Below, piece by piece: positions 61,810 to 64,000 of a stretch of 64,000 nucleotides of DNA (within the stretch, counting starts at the first letter, position 1; every line of letters starts with the position of its first letter). The translations under genes were made by a program, and so were the position numbers. The stretch comes from Ifrita kowaldi (Eukaryota > Chordata > Aves > Passeriformes > Cinclosomatidae). Under the pieces are notes generated by a model. It saw nothing but the letters and a program-made list of their open reading frames with translations, did no database searches and was not told the DNA's origin. The DNA lies in NCBI GenBank assembly GCA_013398055.1, contig VZRS01004544.1, positions 62,001 to 126,000 on the forward strand. The letters run 5' to 3'.

Positions 61810-64000
61810 ATAAAATACCATCAGAAACAGGATTATAAGCAGCTCCTCCAAAACAAAGATTGTCTATTACAAATAGATAATATCCAGAAAGTGGACCAGG
61901 CTTTGTCTTTTTATTAATGAAAAAATACCAGTTTGAAAAATATGGATTTCCAGGTAGACCGATTACTTGAAATACAAATAAAGGGTACTAAGTGTTAAGA
62001 AGTGTTTATTATAGATCATCTATAGCCTATTGTGAAATTCAAAAAAGTTTTAAAAATTAGTATAAAAATTTGATAACTTATATTTATTTATTTATATATG
62101 CACACATATCTAGTTTTACTAGTTGGGTTTTTTTGTATTTATTTTTTATTAAAACTACATACAATATTTTTTAAAGGAATATCTATTCATTTTTATAAAC
62201 TCCCAGTAATACTTTATTGGCACGTTTCTTTGTTAGGTTTTATGAATTACTAGCAATTTCATTCTTGATCTCTTTAATTCAGCATGAGAAACATTCAATT
62301 TCTGTAAAGACACTGACTCAAATTTATGTAAAGTAGTTTCTGTTTACTGATTGGTAGTTTTTATTTCCTATCATTTATACTCTCATTAGATCTTTTTTTT
62401 TCCCTTTTGGATAGGGTTTATAAATTCATCACGAGGACCAAGTTGTGAAAACCCCCTTAAGATAGACATGGGTTAATTACCATTACAGATGGGTGAACAA
62501 GTATCAGATAATTTTCTACCTTCATCATCCTTGCTGAGAATTCAAATCTGACAGGTCACATGCTAGACTCTACTTCTCCCTAAACACTAGCTTTGAATTC
62601 TGGCAAAACTTAAACTCCAGAAGGATAAAAGAATCTTTCTTTGCCAGGTTGTCCTATAGCAAAGAAACAAGAAACAGCAAAACTCCTGCTACAGCTCACT
62701 GCCCTGTTTTTTCTACATCACTGCAGTGTTTTAAGTAAGTGAACTTCCATTAAACTGGCTTAATATGAGTGTAACAGCTGAAATCAATGATATTAATGTC
62801 TGATTCTTATCAGGTAGCAGCCAGAGGGAAATTAACCTTGTAGCTGAGAAGTGCACGTAAATCTGATTTCCGCAACTTTACACTTGATGGACTACCTTGG
62901 GGGGAAATTTGGGTGGGTAAACATACAGCATTTCCATTGCAAATTTCCATTGACTTTAGCAGTACTGCACACAAAACATCTGCGTAGAAATTAATCATGA
63001 ATACAGATGTTTTAAATTAAACTGAGATTTTATTAGACAAACCAATGAATGATTTTCCCAGTGTTCTTCAATAAAGCTTTAATTAGGAGTATATATCCCA
63101 AAAGATTTTCAATGAAATGCCAGATAATGCTGAAATACGAATGCATGTTCTTCGATAGCATGGTAAGTATAATTTTTTTTCAGTAAAATCTTCTGCTAAC
63201 TCTGAAAACTTTTTACCATACAATATATTTGAGATCAGTCATGTTGGTATGGATGACTAAAGAAAACTAGAAAGTAAGAAATCACTAAGATTAGTGAAAT
63301 CTTCACCCTGTTTTATGGTCATTTGCTGAAAGGAACTACTGCAATTGTCCTTTACTGGTTCTCACATTTATAGATGACTGTGGTAGTTTTTCAGAGGACC
63401 TTTCCATAAAAGAACTTCTTTTATGACAGAATCAATAAAAAGGCCTTTTCATTCACAGCTAGAAAAAAGGATTTGGAGGATTTGGAATACAGCAATTTTC
63501 CCTAACTGCCATTTTGCAATGGGAAGCTCTTAGAGGGGCTGTTGTTGCATCCAGTAATGAAACAGGCACACCACAATGTCTTTTACTCAATCTGCTAAAA
63601 CTGGGTGGATGACTGTAACATGCTAGTACATGTTCAAATTCATTCCTGAGAAAGTCAGAAGGAAGACCACAAGTAACTGTATAAACTCAATTTCATATGG
63701 AGACAAAAATGTAAATTCTTCATTGAGCTACCTGTAATTCTAATAAAGACCTTTAATTTGAAAGGTGCTTCAATGCTTCTTAGTACATTGCATTTTAATT
63801 TTTAACATTCCAGAAAAAAATTTTGTTTGGGTTAAAAATATTCAAGTTGGCCTAGAAAATCTTGAAGGAAAATGTTCAAATTTATTCTCGTTTGTAAATA
63901 ATTTTTACTAAGTTCCTCAAAAAATTAGATTTATCATGTCTTGATATTGCTAAATCTGCACTGAACTCTTAGCTGAAAGAATTTCTCTTGGAAAGAGAAG
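61810..64000. other. AT-rich unique DNA
   Basis: No gene or interspersed repeat recognised. 62050-62165 is extremely AT-rich with TTTATTTATTTA words. A donor-like GTAAGTATAA near 63162 has only a weak acceptor upstream. The 62-codon minus-strand frame at 62810-62998 is unsupported. Confidence 0.55.

Noticed and set aside
1..64000. CRISPR arrays, tRNA, rRNA or snRNA genes, mitochondrial insertions
   Set aside because: No regularly spaced direct repeats, no cloverleaf or U6/5S-like boxes and no mitochondrial gene sequence noticed by eye; a tRNAscan and Infernal run would be decisive.

Overview
The window reads as a stretch of bird nuclear DNA, most likely from a songbird. The bird call rests on several CR1 LINE copies, some with the typical avian 3' end (ending in repeats like GATTCTGTGATTCTGTGAT), and on two LTRs of endogenous-retrovirus type that resemble songbird families as I remember them. 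The songbird call is inference; no database was searched. Base composition is AT-rich, with a few GC-richer patches. There is no operon, ribosome binding site or bacterial-type gene layout.

I found no protein-coding gene I can recognise. Open reading frames are short (mostly 60-180 codons), overlap on both strands, lack splice context and match no family I know. The 64 kb is therefore best read as intergenic DNA or the inside of a very large intron. A few splice-site-bounded segments (3165-3189, 6625-6905, 12995-13029, 43525-43556) are listed as low-confidence exon candidates; the first has a perfect GTGAGT donor and an Rbfox-type TGCATG about 35 bases downstream.

Layout. 1-7.9 kb: unique non-coding DNA with one A-rich tract and the micro-exon candidate. 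7.97-8.44 kb: a CR1 3' end followed by a T/G-rich tract. 8.4-14.3 kb: unique DNA with a GC-rich patch at 11.2-11.8 kb. 14.36-14.94 kb: an old CR1 3' end. 15.28-15.33 kb: a 22-base assembly gap beside a run of 13 G. 19.96-20.62 kb: a younger CR1 copy whose last 144 bases plus 63 flanking bases are repeated exactly after a single N, which looks like an assembly error. 20.6-28.0 kb: unique AT-rich DNA. 28.1-28.57 kb: an LTR with TATA box and polyadenylation signal, followed by a short leader-like stub. 29.92 kb: a TAGA/TA microsatellite. 31.0-33.75 kb: a minus-strand CR1 scrap, then a heavily decayed plus-strand CR1 with recognisable endonuclease, reverse transcriptase and 3' end regions. 33.7-56 kb: mostly unique DNA with short tandem duplications and two related copies (40625-40706 and 43034-43115) of an unidentified repeat. 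56.39 kb: a tiny CR1 stub. 60.66-61.81 kb: a 1,140-base solo LTR with TG...CA ends and a perfect 5-base target-site duplication, carrying a CpG-rich core, a good CTCF-type motif and an AT-palindromic microsatellite. 61.8-64 kb: AT-rich unique DNA.

The genes do not work together here because none is visible; the content is a layered record of retroelement insertions of different ages in otherwise unique DNA. I did not find a new biological system. The items most worth checking are the 5-base-TSD solo LTR and its embedded regulatory motifs, the unidentified repeat pair, and the false duplication at 20.2-20.6 kb.
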